DNA of 64,000 nt, taken from contig NZ_CP070973.1 of NCBI RefSeq assembly GCF_017086405.1, positions 372,001 to 436,000 on the forward strand. Direction: 5' to 3'. The notes below the pieces were generated by a model. The model was given only the letters and a program-made list of their open reading frames with translations, searched no databases and was not told the DNA's origin. Origin of the DNA: Mycobacterium gordonae. Lineage in GTDB: Bacteria; Actinomycetota; Actinomycetes; Mycobacteriales; Mycobacteriaceae. A program made the position numbers and the translations under genes. Position 1 is the stretch's first letter; each line of letters opens with the position of its first letter. This document shows positions 24,783 to 35,815 of the stretch, one piece after another.

Positions 24783-26303
24783 ATGACTTCCGTGCAGGAT
24801 TCGCGTGTCACCGATCTGATCGAGGCGATGGCGACGCGGGCTCCGGATGCGCCGGCACTGGTCGTCACCGCCGACCGTATCCCCGTCTCCTACCGCGACC
24901 TGCTCCGTCTCGCCGACGACTTGGCCGCCCAACTGATCGGCGCCGGCCTGGCGCCCGGGGACCGGGTCGCCTTGCGTGCGGGCAGTAACGCCGAATTCGT
25001 CGTCGCGCTGCTGGCGGCCCTGCGTGCGGGCCTGATCGTCGTCCCGCTGGACCCGGCACTGCCGGTTGGTGACCAGCGTGCGCGCAGCCAGGCCGCAGGC
25101 GCCCGCGCGATGCTGGTCGACGGCGAGGACGCGGCGTTCTGGCCGATTGCGGTGAAGGTCGGGGACGGCAGAGCGGCGGTCCATCTGACGGTGGCCACCG
25201 AACCCGGCCCGAGTACGGGCGAACCGGAGGGCCTGCACAGCGATGACGCCATGATCATGTTCACCGGCGGCACCACCGGACTGCCCAAAATGGTGCCCTG
25301 GACGCACGACAACATCACCGCCGCGGTGCGCGCCATCATCGCCGGATACCAGCTGGGTCCGCAGGATGCCACCGTCGCGGTGATGCCGCTGTATCACGGC
25401 CACGGGCTGATCGCCGCGTTGCTGTCCTCCCTGGCATCCGGAGGCACGGTGTTGTTGCCTGCCCGGGGACGGTTCTCGGCGCACACGTTCTGGGATGACA
25501 TCTCCACCGTCGGGGCGACCTGGTACACAGCGGTGCCGACCATCCACCAGATCCTGCTGGAGCGGGCGGCCGCGACACCGGGCGGAACCAGAAGAGCCGC
25601 ACTGCGTTTCATCCGCAGCTGCAGCGCGCCGCTGACGCCGGAGGTGGCCCGGGCGTTGCAGGCGGAGTTCGCCGCGCCCGTGGTGTGCGCCTTCGGCATG
25701 ACCGAGGCCACCCATCAGGTGGCCAGTACCGGCATCGACCCGGACGTCAACCCCGCGGCCTTCTCCGGACTGGTCGGCCGCTCCACCGGGCCGCAGATCC
25801 GCATTGCCGGCAACGGAGTGCCCGTCGCGCCGGGCGATGTCGGCGAAGTGTGGCTGCGTGGCGCCACCGTGGTGCGCGGGTACCTGGGCGACCCGAAGAT
25901 CACCGAGGCCAACTTCACCGACGGCTGGCTGCGCACCGGCGACCTGGGGACGCTGTCGGAGTCTGGTGACCTCAGCATCCGTGGGCGGATCAAGGAACTC
26001 ATCAACCGCGGCGGCGAGAAGATCTCGCCCGAACGTGTCGAAGGCGTACTGGCCACCCACCCGAATGTGTTGGAAGTGGCGGTGTTCGGAGTTCCACACC
26101 CGATGTACGGCGAAGCCGTCGCGGCCGTGATCGTGCCGCGCGGCTTGGCGCCCACCGCCGACGAGCTCACCGAGTTCTGCCGCGACCGGTTGGCGCCCTT
26201 CGAAATTCCCGCTAGCTTCCAAGAATCGGACGAGCTGCCGCACACGGCCAAGGGATCCCTGGACCGGCGCGCGGTGTCGGCGCGGTTCGGTCAACCGGGC
26301 TGA
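24783..26303 (+). CDS. fadD7: Acyl-CoA ligase FadD7, probable oxalate-CoA ligase
   Basis: A 506-residue ANL ligase matching Rv0119. Motifs: MFTGGTTGLPKMVPWTH (P-loop), FGMTEATHQVAS, WLRTGDLGTLSESGDL, and INRGGEKISPERVE with the catalytic lysine in HTAKGSLDRRAVS. The sequence is close to eukaryotic and bacterial oxalyl-CoA synthetases, and its divergent partner oxcA would use oxalyl-CoA. Together they would convert oxalate to formyl-CoA in the cytosol. The ATG at 24783 is chosen because it begins the conserved N-terminus; the upstream extension covers the promoter region. Confidence 0.9.
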   Translation: MTSVQDSRVTDLIEAMATRAPDAPALVVTADRIPVSYRDLLRLADDLAAQLIGAGLAPGDRVALRAGSNAEFVVALLAALRAGLIVVPLDPALPVGDQRARSQAAGARAMLVDGEDAAFWPIAVKVGDGRAAVHLTVATEPGPSTGEPEGLHSDDAMIMFTGGTTGLPKMVPWTHDNITAAVRAIIAGYQLGPQDATVAVMPLYHGHGLIAALLSSLASGGTVLLPARGRFSAHTFWDDISTVGATWYTAVPTIHQILLERAAATPGGTRRAALRFIRSCSAPLTPEVARALQAEFAAPVVCAFGMTEATHQVASTGIDPDVNPAAFSGLVGRSTGPQIRIAGNGVPVAPGDVGEVWLRGATVVRGYLGDPKITEANFTDGWLRTGDLGTLSESGDLSIRGRIKELINRGGEKISPERVEGVLATHPNVLEVAVFGVPHPMYGEAVAAVIVPRGLAPTADELTEFCRDRLAPFEIPASFQESDELPHTAKGSLDRRAVSARFGQPG

Positions 26304-26312
26304 TGCTGCGAA

Positions 26313-28472
26313 CTACGCCGTCGTCTTCACCCGGGCGGCAGCGGATTCGGGCATCGGTTCGTAGCGGGCGAACGTGCGGGTGAACGACGCGGCGCCGTGT
26401 GCCAGCGAGCGCAGGTCAATGGCGTAGCGGGTCAATTCCACCTGCGGCACTTCGGCTTTCACCAGCGTGCGCTCGTGACCGGCGGTGTCGGTCCCCAGCA
26501 CACGGCCCCGGCGGCCGGACAGGTCACCCATCACGGCGCCGACGTAATCGTCGGGCACCAGCACCGAGATCTCGTCGATCGGCTCGAGCAGGATCACCTT
26601 CGTCGCGGCCGCTGCCTCGCGCAGAGCCAGCGAGCCGGCCATCTGGAACGCGAAGTCGGATGAGTCGACGCTGTGTGCCTTGCCGTCGAGCAGCGTGACA
26701 CGGATGTCGACCATCGGATAGCCGGCATGGACACCTTTCTCCATCTGCGCCCGGACGCCCTTTTCCACGCTCGGGATGAACTGGCGCGGCACGGCACCGC
26801 CGACCACCTTGTCCACGAACTCGAAGCCCGCGCCCTCCGGCAGCGGCTCCACCTCGATGTCACACACCGCGTACTGACCGTGGCCCCCGGACTGCTTGAC
26901 GTGGCGGCCGTGGCCTTTCGCCTTGCCGCCCAGCGTCTCCCGCAACGGAACCCGCAATTCGATGGTGTCGACGGTGACGCCGTAGCGGTTGGCCAACGCC
27001 TCGAGCACGACGCCGGCGTGGGCCTCGCCCATGCACCAGAGCACCATCTGGTGCGTCTCCGGGTTCTGCTCGATTCGGAGCGTGGGATCCTCCGCGGCCA
27101 ACCGGCCCAACCCGACCGACAGCTTGTCCTCGTCGGTCTTGGCGTGCGCCTGAATGGCGACCGGCAGCAGTGGTTCGGGCATCGTCCACGGCTTGAGTAC
27201 CAGGGGTTCGGACTTGTCCGACAGCGTGTCGCCGGTTTCGGCGCGGCTCAGCTTGCCGATCGCGCAGATGTCGCCCGCCACCACGGTGGGCGCGGGTCGC
27301 TGCTGCTTGCCGAGGGGGAACGACAACACCCCGATCCGCTCGTCCTCGTCGTGGTCCGGGTGCGTGCTGCCGTGCCCTTGAGGACCTGAACTCCCGTTGC
27401 CGAAGAACGACGAAAAATGGCCCGACACGTGGACGGTCGCGTCCGGCTTGATGGTCCCGGAGAACACCCGCACCAGGCTGACCCGTCCGACGTACGGGTC
27501 GGACGTCGTCTTCACCACCTCGGCGAGCAGTGGCGCGTCGACGTCACAGGCCAACTCGTCGTGCGTGGCGCCCTGCGGAGTGAAAACGTCCGGAAGCGGG
27601 TGTTCTCTCGGAGAGGGAAAGCCCCGGGTTGCGACCTCGAGCAGTTCGTAGGTGCCCACACCGGTGCCGCTGCACACCGGGATCACCGGAAAGAACGACC
27701 CGCGAGCCACCGCTTTCTCCAGATCCTGGATCAGGATCGACTCGTCGATCGCCTCGCCGCCCAGGTAGCGCTCCATCAGCGACTCGTCCTCGGACTCTTC
27801 GATGATGCCTTCGATCAGGGCGCCGCGAGCTTCCTCGATCCGGTCGGCCTCGGAGGAGTCGGGCGTCGACTCGGTGCGCTTGCCGTCGGAGTAGTTGTAG
27901 TGGGTCTGCGACAGCAGCCCGATCAACCCGTCACCGGTCGGCAGGTACAGCGGTAAGACCTTGTCGCCGAACGCGTTCTGGGCAGCATCGAGCGCCTCGC
28001 CGTAGTTGGCGCGGGCGTGGTCGAGTTTGGTGATGACCACCGCGCGCGGCATGTCGACCTGGCTGCACTCCTGCCACAGGGACTTGGTGGGCTCGTCGAC
28101 GCCTTCGTTGGCCGCGATCACGAACAGGGCGCAATCGGCGGCGCGCAGTCCGGCGCGCAGCTCACCGACGAAGTCCGCGTATCCCGGTGTGTCGACGAGG
28201 TTGATCTTGGTCCCGGCGTGCGCCAGGGATGCGACCGCGACACCGACCGACCGTTGCTGACGGATCTCGGCGTCGTCGAAGTCACAGACCGTATTGCCAT
28301 CGGTGATCGACCCGGGGCGGGACAACACCCCGCCCGCGACCAGTAACGCCTCGACCAGGGTGGTCTTGCCGCCGCCGGAAGGACCGACCAGGACGACATT
28401 GCGGATATCGTCCGGGCCGGTCGCGGTGGGGGCCGAACCCGCGCCCTGGGAAGCACTCACTCTGTCGGCCAT
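26313..28472 (-). CDS. fusA2: Elongation factor G-like protein FusA2
   Basis: A 719-residue EF-G paralogue, equivalent to Rv0120c. The GTPase P-loop is unusual (LVGPSGGGKTTL in place of AHIDAGKTT). G3 is VDTPGYADF and G4 is ITKLDHA. Domains II to V follow (DPYVGRVSLVRVFSG; GQYAVCDIEVEPL; SVLVPDDYVGAVMGDLSGRRG). These second EF-Gs are not essential for canonical translocation, and their role (ribosome recycling or tetracycline-resistance-like protection) is unsettled. The ATG at 28472 starts MADRVSASQG; a longer reading lacks homology. Confidence 0.92.
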   Translation of the reverse strand: MADRVSASQGAGSAPTATGPDDIRNVVLVGPSGGGKTTLVEALLVAGGVLSRPGSITDGNTVCDFDDAEIRQQRSVGVAVASLAHAGTKINLVDTPGYADFVGELRAGLRAADCALFVIAANEGVDEPTKSLWQECSQVDMPRAVVITKLDHARANYGEALDAAQNAFGDKVLPLYLPTGDGLIGLLSQTHYNYSDGKRTESTPDSSEADRIEEARGALIEGIIEESEDESLMERYLGGEAIDESILIQDLEKAVARGSFFPVIPVCSGTGVGTYELLEVATRGFPSPREHPLPDVFTPQGATHDELACDVDAPLLAEVVKTTSDPYVGRVSLVRVFSGTIKPDATVHVSGHFSSFFGNGSSGPQGHGSTHPDHDEDERIGVLSFPLGKQQRPAPTVVAGDICAIGKLSRAETGDTLSDKSEPLVLKPWTMPEPLLPVAIQAHAKTDEDKLSVGLGRLAAEDPTLRIEQNPETHQMVLWCMGEAHAGVVLEALANRYGVTVDTIELRVPLRETLGGKAKGHGRHVKQSGGHGQYAVCDIEVEPLPEGAGFEFVDKVVGGAVPRQFIPSVEKGVRAQMEKGVHAGYPMVDIRVTLLDGKAHSVDSSDFAFQMAGSLALREAAAATKVILLEPIDEISVLVPDDYVGAVMGDLSGRRGRVLGTDTAGHERTLVKAEVPQVELTRYAIDLRSLAHGAASFTRTFARYEPMPESAAARVKTTA

Positions 28473-28607
28473 GACGTTCCTCCAGTTCTCCCGGGGTGCC
28501 GCCGACTCCCGTACGCGGCGTGATCCAGCCCACAGGACGCAACAGCAACTTTTCCCCCAACCGCGGCCCAACACAAGGGTCGGCCCGGCTCCTATGTCAC
28601 TGCTGGG

Positions 28608-29006
28608 TCATGCGTGCCAGCTGGACCAGCGCGTGGCGCTGACGGCAATCACCGGCCCGTCCATCGAGACCGATTGATACTGCGGGTATTTCGCGCGCAG
28701 CAACCGGTAGCCGGTGCGCACCACGTCGCCGTCGGCGACGACTGTTGCGGTGCCGTCGACCCGTACCCACCACAATCGGGTCCAATCCTCGGCGTAGTGA
28801 TCGACCAACAGGCTCACGGCCGGGTTGTGCTCGATGTTGGCCAGCCGGCGCAGCCGTCTGGTCCTCTTCGGCTTGCCGTCGACCGCGGTGTAGATGACGT
28901 CCCCATCGAGCGCGAACACGACCGGCACGAGATGCGGGGTGCCGTCGTGTGTGATCGTGGCCAGTCGCGCAATGGGCGATCCAGCGAACCAGGCCCGGGT
29001 GTCCAC
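28608..29006 (-). CDS. PPOX-class F420-binding protein (Rv0121c type)
   Basis: A 132-residue split-barrel flavin/deazaflavin-binding protein. Visible features: [20 protein letters not shown] at the N-terminus, [20 protein letters not shown], then [25 protein letters not shown]. The pattern fits the Rv0121 subfamily of F420-dependent PPOX proteins. Substrates are unknown; relatives reduce biliverdin or quinones with F420H2. It stands alone between fusA2 and pepA on the minus strand. The ATG or GTG near 29006 is followed by the conserved DTRAWFAG. Confidence 0.87.
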   Translation of the reverse strand: MDTRAWFAGSPIARLATITHDGTPHLVPVVFALDGDVIYTAVDGKPKRTRRLRRLANIEHNPAVSLLVDHYAEDWTRLWWVRVDGTATVVADGDVVRTGYRLLRAKYPQYQSVSMDGPVIAVSATRWSSWHA

Positions 29007-29264
29007 GCAACTAGCCTAGGACCGCCGCATTGGCGGTGATGTGAGTCACCATCCGGCCTTTTCGATTAGGCCGTAACCGGGTCCGTCGGCTTAGGCTGCG
29101 TTTGACTCGGTGCCCATTTGACCTGGACGCGATCCGGCATTTCGCCGAATTGCTGCCTGACCACCGCTTTAATGGGTATCTGGATTACGGTGGTGAAGAA
29201 CTGCCGCCCGGACCTTCACGGCTGGGATAATTCGACTATTCACCGGACGCAGGAGGTTGACGGG

Positions 29265-30335
29265 ATGAGCAAATCGCGCCACCGTTCATTCAGGTGGTCA
29301 TGGCTGGGTGCCGTCATGGCCGTCGTGGCAATGGTCTCCGGGGTCTCCGGCCTGAGTCTGGCGACACCGCCGGCCGCGCAGGCGGCGCCGCACAAGCAGT
29401 TCCCTGCTGTCCCGCTCGACCCGTCGGCGCTGGTCGGGCAGGTCGGTCCGCAGGTCGTCAACATCAACACCAAGCTGGGCTACAACAACGCCGTGGGGGC
29501 CGGTACCGGCATCGTCATCGACCCCAACGGTGTCGTGCTGACCAATAACCACGTCATCTCCGGTGCCACCGACATCAGCGCCTTCAGTGTCGGCGACGGA
29601 CGCACCTATGGCGTCGACGTCGTCGGTTATGACCGCACCCAGGATGTCGCGGTGCTGCAACTGCGCGGCGCCGGCGGCCTGCCCACCGCCTCCATCGGCG
29701 GCGGTGTCAGCGTCGGTGAGCCGGTCGTGGCGATGGGCAACACCGGCGGCCAGGGCGGCACGCCGCGCGCGGTGGCAGGCAGAGTGCTCGCGGTCAACCA
29801 GACCGTCCAGGCGTCCGACTCCCTGACCGGGGCGGCGGAGACGCTCAACGGACTGATCCAGTTCGACGGCGCGATCCAGCCCGGTGATTCCGGTGGTCCG
29901 GTGGTCAACGGCGCGGGTCAGGTGGTCGGCATGAACACCGCGGCTACCGAAAACTTCCAGATGTCGCAGGGCGGTCAGGGCTTCGCGATTCCGATCGGCA
30001 CGGCGATGGGCATCGCCAACAACATCCGGTCCGGTGGCGGCTCGCCCACCGTGCACGTCGGCCCCACGGCCTTCCTCGGGCTCGGTGTCGTCGACAACAA
30101 CGGCAGCGGTGCGCGCGTCCAGCGTGTGGTCGCCAACGCTCCCGCTGCGGCCGCCGGGATCTCCAACGGTGACATCATCACCGCACTCGACGGGACCCCG
30201 ATCAACTCGGCCACCGCCATGTCCGATGCGCTCAACGGACACCACCCGGGTGACATGGTCTCGATCAGCTTCACCAGCAAAACCGGCGTCGCGCGCACGG
30301 AGAACGTCACTCTGGCGGAGGGTCCCCCAGCCTGA
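29265..30335 (+). CDS. pepA: Secreted trypsin-like serine protease PepA (HtrA-type, with PDZ domain)
   Basis: A 356-residue exported protease, equivalent to Rv0125 (the Mtb32A antigen). AGGAGG lies 9 bases before the ATG at 29265. A signal peptide (VMAVVAMVSGVSGLSLA, cleavage after AQAA) precedes the protease domain. The catalytic triad is visible as His in LTNNHVIS, Asp in TQDVAVLQL and Ser in QPGDSGGPVVN. A C-terminal PDZ domain (VQRVVANAPAAAAGISNGD) binds C-termini of substrates or regulators. It is in front of treS and mak, as in M. tuberculosis. Confidence 0.94.
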   Translation: MSKSRHRSFRWSWLGAVMAVVAMVSGVSGLSLATPPAAQAAPHKQFPAVPLDPSALVGQVGPQVVNINTKLGYNNAVGAGTGIVIDPNGVVLTNNHVISGATDISAFSVGDGRTYGVDVVGYDRTQDVAVLQLRGAGGLPTASIGGGVSVGEPVVAMGNTGGQGGTPRAVAGRVLAVNQTVQASDSLTGAAETLNGLIQFDGAIQPGDSGGPVVNGAGQVVGMNTAATENFQMSQGGQGFAIPIGTAMGIANNIRSGGGSPTVHVGPTAFLGLGVVDNNGSGARVQRVVANAPAAAAGISNGDIITALDGTPINSATAMSDALNGHHPGDMVSISFTSKTGVARTENVTLAEGPPA

Positions 30336-30435
30336 TCGAGTCAATTCGGTTGGCGTTGACCGTGATTGACGTCCGTGATGCGTTCACGTCACCTCGGGTG
30401 ATTCTTTACCAGGTGCGTCGGGTACCCGTGGCATC

Positions 30436-32238
30436 GTGGATTTGATGAGCGACGCAGAGGACACCGTAAGGCAGGACCCCGCGCACCATCCCGCTGAGGG
30501 CAGTCACGTCGAGGGAGGTGTGGTCGAACACCCGACCGCCAAGGACTTTGGCAACGCCGCCGCACTACCGGCGGACCAGACCTGGTTCAAGCACGCCGTG
30601 TTCTACGAGGTGCTGGTGCGGGCGTTCTTCGACTCGAACGCCGACGGCTCCGGTGACCTGCGTGGACTCATCGAGCGGTTGGACTACCTGCAGTGGCTCG
30701 GGGTGGACTGCCTCTGGCTGCCGCCGTTCTACGATTCACCGCTGCGTGACGGTGGTTACGACATCCGCGACTTCTACAAGGTGCTGCCCGACTTCGGCAC
30801 CGTCGAGGACTTCGTCGCACTGATCGACGAGGCGCACGCCCGGGGTATCCGGGTCATCACCGACCTGGTGATGAATCACACCTCGGACTCACATCCTTGG
30901 TTCCAGGAGTCTCGTCACGATCCTGACGGGCCCTACGGCGACTACTACGTGTGGAGCGACACCAGCGAGAAGTACACCGACGCCCGGATCATCTTCATCG
31001 ACACCGAGGAGTCCAACTGGACCTTCGACCCGGTGCGCAAACAGTTCTACTGGCACCGGTTCTTCTCCCACCAACCGGACCTCAACTACGACAACCCGGC
31101 CGTGCAGGAAGCGATGATCGATGTCCTGCGGTTCTGGCTCGGTCTGGGCATCGACGGGTTCCGGCTGGACGCGGTGCCCTACCTGTTCGAGCGGGAGGGC
31201 ACCAACTGCGAGAACCTGCCCGAAACGCACGCGTTCCTCAAGCGGGTGCGCAAGGTGGTGGACGACGAGTATCCGGGACGGGTGCTGCTGGCCGAGGCCA
31301 ATCAATGGCCGGCCGACGTCGTCGAGTACTTCGGCGATCCCTCCACTGGAGGTGACGAATGCCATATGGCGTTCCATTTCCCGCTGATGCCGCGCATCTT
31401 CATGGCGGTGCGCCGGGAGTCCCGGTTCCCGATCTCGGAAATCCTGGCCCAGACGCCCGGCATCCCGGACCTGGCTCAGTGGGGGATCTTCCTGCGCAAT
31501 CACGACGAGCTGACGCTGGAAATGGTCAGCGACGAGGAACGCGACTACATGTACGCGGAGTACGCCAAGGATCCGCGGATGAAGGCCAATGTCGGCATCC
31601 GGCGCCGCCTGGCGCCGCTGCTGGACAACGACCGGAACCAGATGCAGCTGTTCACCGCTCTGCTGTTGTCCCTGCCGGGCTCGCCGGTGCTGTATTACGG
31701 CGACGAGATCGGCATGGGCGACGTGATCTGGCTGGGTGACCGCGATGGTGTGCGGACGCCCATGCAGTGGACACCGGACCGCAACGCCGGATTTTCCACC
31801 GCCAACCCGGGCCGGCTCTTCCTGCCGACAAACCAGGACTCGGTGTACGGCTACCAGGCGGTCAACGTCGAGGCGCAGCGGGACACGTCCACATCGCTAC
31901 TCAACTGGACCCGCACGATGCTGGCGGTGCGCCGCCGGCACGACGCGTTCGCCGTCGGGTCATTTCACGAACTCGGCGGGTCCAATCCCTCGGTCCTGGC
32001 CTATGTGCGGGAAGTGCCGCGTGAGGACAACGAGAACGACGTCGTGTTGTGCGTCAACAATCTGTCGCGGTTCCCGCAGCCGATCGAATTGAACCTGCAG
32101 CAGTGGAACAACTACACCCCAATCGAACTGACCGGACAGGTGGAATTTCCGCGGATCGGGCACCTGCCTTATCTGCTGACACTCCCGGGACACGGTTTCT
32201 ACTGGTTCCAACTGTCCGCTTCCGAGGAGGACCGATGA
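30436..32238 (+). CDS. treS: Trehalose synthase/amylase TreS
   Basis: A 600-residue GH13 enzyme equivalent to Rv0126. It interconverts trehalose and maltose. GH13 motifs: [14 protein letters not shown] (region I), [13 protein letters not shown] with the nucleophile Asp (region II), [10 protein letters not shown] with the acid/base Glu (region III) and [10 protein letters not shown] (region IV). The start is the GTG at 30436 (MDLMSDAED); an ATG at 30445 is possible. The stop overlaps the mak start by ATGA, in line with the known TreS-Mak complex that feeds maltose-1-phosphate to GlgE for alpha-glucan synthesis. Confidence 0.95.
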   Translation: MDLMSDAEDTVRQDPAHHPAEGSHVEGGVVEHPTAKDFGNAAALPADQTWFKHAVFYEVLVRAFFDSNADGSGDLRGLIERLDYLQWLGVDCLWLPPFYDSPLRDGGYDIRDFYKVLPDFGTVEDFVALIDEAHARGIRVITDLVMNHTSDSHPWFQESRHDPDGPYGDYYVWSDTSEKYTDARIIFIDTEESNWTFDPVRKQFYWHRFFSHQPDLNYDNPAVQEAMIDVLRFWLGLGIDGFRLDAVPYLFEREGTNCENLPETHAFLKRVRKVVDDEYPGRVLLAEANQWPADVVEYFGDPSTGGDECHMAFHFPLMPRIFMAVRRESRFPISEILAQTPGIPDLAQWGIFLRNHDELTLEMVSDEERDYMYAEYAKDPRMKANVGIRRRLAPLLDNDRNQMQLFTALLLSLPGSPVLYYGDEIGMGDVIWLGDRDGVRTPMQWTPDRNAGFSTANPGRLFLPTNQDSVYGYQAVNVEAQRDTSTSLLNWTRTMLAVRRRHDAFAVGSFHELGGSNPSVLAYVREVPREDNENDVVLCVNNLSRFPQPIELNLQQWNNYTPIELTGQVEFPRIGHLPYLLTLPGHGFYWFQLSASEEDR

Positions 32239-33602
32239 CCCGCCCCGCGACCACGATGCCCGCTGGCCTGCCCTGGGCGGACTGGCTTCCGCAGCAACGC
32301 TGGTATGCCGGGCGCAACCGGCACCTGTCCGCCGCCGATGTGTCCATGGTGGTGCCGTTACGAGACAGTCTGGACCTGGTGCTGCTCGACGTCGGTTATG
32401 CCGACGGCTTCACCGAGCGCTACCAGGTGATCGTGGGATGGGATACCGAGCCGGTCACCGAATACAGCACGTTGGCCACCATCGGTTCGGCGGAGGACCA
32501 CACCGCATTCGACGCGTTGTACGACCCGTCGGCTGCCCAGTTCCTGCTGTCGCTGTTCGCCTCCACGGCGGTGATCGGGGAATCCGACTCGCAGGTCAGG
32601 TTCTCCAAGGAGCCTGATGTGGATTTGCCGCTGGACGCCTACCCTCGGGTCTCTGACGCCGAGCAGAGCAACACCAGCGTGATCTTCGACCGGGCGCCGT
32701 CCGCCATCTTCAAGGTGTTCCGCCGGGTCAGCCCCGGTATGAATCCCGATATCGAGCTCAATCGAGTGCTGGGCCGGGCGGGTAATACGCACGTGGCCAG
32801 GTTGTTCGGCGCCTACGAGGTGGGTTCGCCCGACGATCCGGATGCGTCCTCACCGCTGGGGATGGTCACCGCGTTCGCAGCCAACGCGGCCGAGGGCTGG
32901 GCGATGGCCACCGCCAGTGTGCGCGACCTGTTCGCCGAGGGCGACCTCTATGCCCACGAGGTCGGCGGCGACTTCGCCGGTGAGTCCTACCGGCTCGGGG
33001 AGGCGGTGGCTTCTGTGCACGCCACATTGGCGCAGACCTTGGGGACGGCGCAAACCTCGTTCCCGCTGGACCACGTGCTGGCGCGGCTCCACGCAGCCAC
33101 CGCGACGGTGCCCGAACTCGTGCAGTACGCGGCGACGATCGAAGAGCGGTTCGGCAAGCTTGCCGACGAACAGATCACCGTGCAGCGGGTCCACGGGGAC
33201 CTGCACTTGGGTCAGGTGCTGCGGACCCCGGAGAGCTGGGTGCTGATCGACTTCGAGGGCGAACCGGGCCAGCCGCTCGAGGAACGGCGTGCGCCGGACT
33301 CGCCGTTGCGTGACGTTGCCGGGGTGTTGCGGTCCTTCGAGTACGCGGCCTACGGGCCGTTGGTGGAGAACGCGGCCGACAAGCAGAAGGCGGCGCGGGC
33401 CAGGGAATGGGTTGACCGCAACCGCACCGCGTTCTGCGACGGTTACGCGGCCGGTTCCGGTGTCGATCCGCGTGATTCGGCGCTGCTGCTGGCCGCTTAT
33501 GAGCTCGACAAGGCGGTTTACGAGACCGGCTACGAGGCACGCCACCGGCCCACCTGGTTGCCGATCCCGCTGCGCTCGATTGCCCGTCTCACAACGGCCT
33601 GA
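32235..33602 (+). CDS. mak: Maltokinase Mak (Pep2)
   Basis: A 455-residue kinase with the length of Rv0127. It phosphorylates maltose at C1 with ATP to give maltose-1-phosphate for GlgE. The eukaryotic-like kinase signatures are [12 protein letters not shown] (catalytic loop, Asp) and VLIDFEGEP (DFG-like Mg2+ site). The N-terminal [18 protein letters not shown] is the mycobacterial cap domain. The gene starts inside the treS stop with AGGAGG nearby (32226), so a TreS:Mak ratio set by coupling is likely. Confidence 0.95.
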   Translation: MTRPATTMPAGLPWADWLPQQRWYAGRNRHLSAADVSMVVPLRDSLDLVLLDVGYADGFTERYQVIVGWDTEPVTEYSTLATIGSAEDHTAFDALYDPSAAQFLLSLFASTAVIGESDSQVRFSKEPDVDLPLDAYPRVSDAEQSNTSVIFDRAPSAIFKVFRRVSPGMNPDIELNRVLGRAGNTHVARLFGAYEVGSPDDPDASSPLGMVTAFAANAAEGWAMATASVRDLFAEGDLYAHEVGGDFAGESYRLGEAVASVHATLAQTLGTAQTSFPLDHVLARLHAATATVPELVQYAATIEERFGKLADEQITVQRVHGDLHLGQVLRTPESWVLIDFEGEPGQPLEERRAPDSPLRDVAGVLRSFEYAAYGPLVENAADKQKAARAREWVDRNRTAFCDGYAAGSGVDPRDSALLLAAYELDKAVYETGYEARHRPTWLPIPLRSIARLTTA

Positions 33603-33651
33603 AGGCAAGCTCGCTCGCGGCGTCGCCGCGGGTCTCTGAAAGCATGCTTAT

Positions 33652-34332
33652 GTGCAGAAAGAGATGTACGACAGTGAAGCCAGATTGGCGTGGGTGCTGG
33701 CCGCGTTGGCCGGGGTGCTCGGGGCCACCGCTTTCACCCACTCCGAGGGGTATTTCGTCACGTTCATGACCGGCAACGCCCAGCGTGCCGTGTTGGGTTT
33801 CTTTCGTGACGACGTGACCCTCTCGCTCAGCGCGGGCACGCTGCTGCTGTGTTTCGTGGCCGGCGTGGTCGTCTCCTCGGTGTGCCGGCGTCGGTTCTGG
33901 GCGGCCCATCCGCACGGACCGACCGTGCTGACCACGTTTTGTCTGGTGTTCGCCACCGGCCTGGACATCGTGTTGGGCGGGTGGGAGCAGACCCTGCTCG
34001 ATTTCGTGCCGATCATGTTCGTGGTCTTCGGGATCGGCGCGCTGAACACGTCATTCGTCAAGGACGGGGAAGTGTCGGTGCCGCTGAGTTACGTGACCGG
34101 CACGCTGGTCAAGATGGGCCAGGGCATCGAACGCCACATGGCGGGCGGGAAGGTCGAGGACTGGTTCGGCTACTTCATGATGCTTGCGACGTTCATGTTG
34201 GGCGCCGCGGTCGGAGGCGCGATCAGCTTGGTGGTCAGTGGAACGCAGATGCTCGCCGTCGCCGCGGTGGTGTGCGCGGTGACGACGGTCTACACCTACG
34301 TGCACGCCGACCGGCGTGGGCTGCTGGATTAG
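33652..34332 (+). CDS. DUF1275 (YoaK-type) membrane protein
   Basis: A 226-residue integral membrane protein with six or so hydrophobic segments. The opening ARLAWVLAALAGVLGATAFT, the motif YFVTFMTGNAQRA and the LSYVTGTLVKMGQ block are the DUF1275 signatures. Its function is not known; some members are linked to transport. The GTG at 33652 or the ATG at 33664 may start it. In M. tuberculosis this spot holds a different membrane protein (Rv0128). A 49-bp repeat array and a strong hairpin follow its stop. Confidence 0.82.
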   Translation: MQKEMYDSEARLAWVLAALAGVLGATAFTHSEGYFVTFMTGNAQRAVLGFFRDDVTLSLSAGTLLLCFVAGVVVSSVCRRRFWAAHPHGPTVLTTFCLVFATGLDIVLGGWEQTLLDFVPIMFVVFGIGALNTSFVKDGEVSVPLSYVTGTLVKMGQGIERHMAGGKVEDWFGYFMMLATFMLGAAVGGAISLVVSGTQMLAVAAVVCAVTTVYTYVHADRRGLLD

Positions 34333-34341
34333 CGGCCTGGT

Positions 34342-34504
34342 GCAGCAGCGCTGGCCGGGTGCGCTGGCGCCTTCCGGAAAGGGAACATCGGCAGCAGCGC
34401 TGGCCGGGTGCGCTGGCGCCTTCCGGAAAGGGAACATCGGCAGCAGCGCTGGCCGGGTGCGCTGGCGCCTTCCGGAAAGGGAACATCGGCAGCAGCGCTG
34501 GCCG
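34342..34504. repeat. 49-bp tandem repeat array, three full units plus a partial fourth
   Basis: Units begin at 34342, 34391, 34440 and 34489 with gcagcagcgctggccg; the body is gggtgcgctggcgccttcc then ggaaagggaacatcg. The three complete copies are identical by eye. The fourth keeps only its first 16 bases before turning into the hairpin at 34483-34522. The array starts 9 bases after the DUF1275 stop. Since 49 is not a multiple of three, each unit shifts the reading frame, so coding is unlikely. Copy number could vary between strains. Confidence 0.95.
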
Positions 34505-34522
34505 TTGCGCTGCTGCCGATGT
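34483..34522 (+). terminator. 15-bp perfect stem hairpin, probable terminator at the end of the repeat array
   Basis: The arms acatcggcagcagcg (34483-34497) and cgctgctgccgatgt (34508-34522) are exact complements around a 10-base loop, followed by ggctttt. This is a good intrinsic-type terminator for the DUF1275 transcript, facing the convergent fbpC gene whose stop lies at 34544. The left arm is made by the last repeat junction, so every repeat junction (acatcggcagcagcg) could pair with the single right arm. Confidence 0.75.
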
Positions 34523-34543
34523 GGCTTTTCGTGGGGGTGACTA

Positions 34544-35611
<1,068 letters not shown>

Positions 35612-35815
35612 TCATCTGCCGCTCGTGCGGTGGAATCTGTTCTCGGGCGAGTGAAACACAGGCCGAATCCCCGGCAAGGGTGTCGCGGCCGGAGAATTTT
35701 GTCGCGGTTGGCTAACGATTGGGAATCGGCCCCGATACGGGCTGACCGGGTCACTTCCGGATAACGAATAGCCACCGGAACCGCATCGCCGTCTTCCCTG
35801 TCGGCGCTGAATGCG

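Noticed and set aside
29007..29264. Possible small ORF or RNA in the 258 bases before pepA
   Set aside because: No ribosome-binding site with a convincing frame and no clear hairpin; only promoter-like A/T-richer sequence before the pepA ribosome-binding site.
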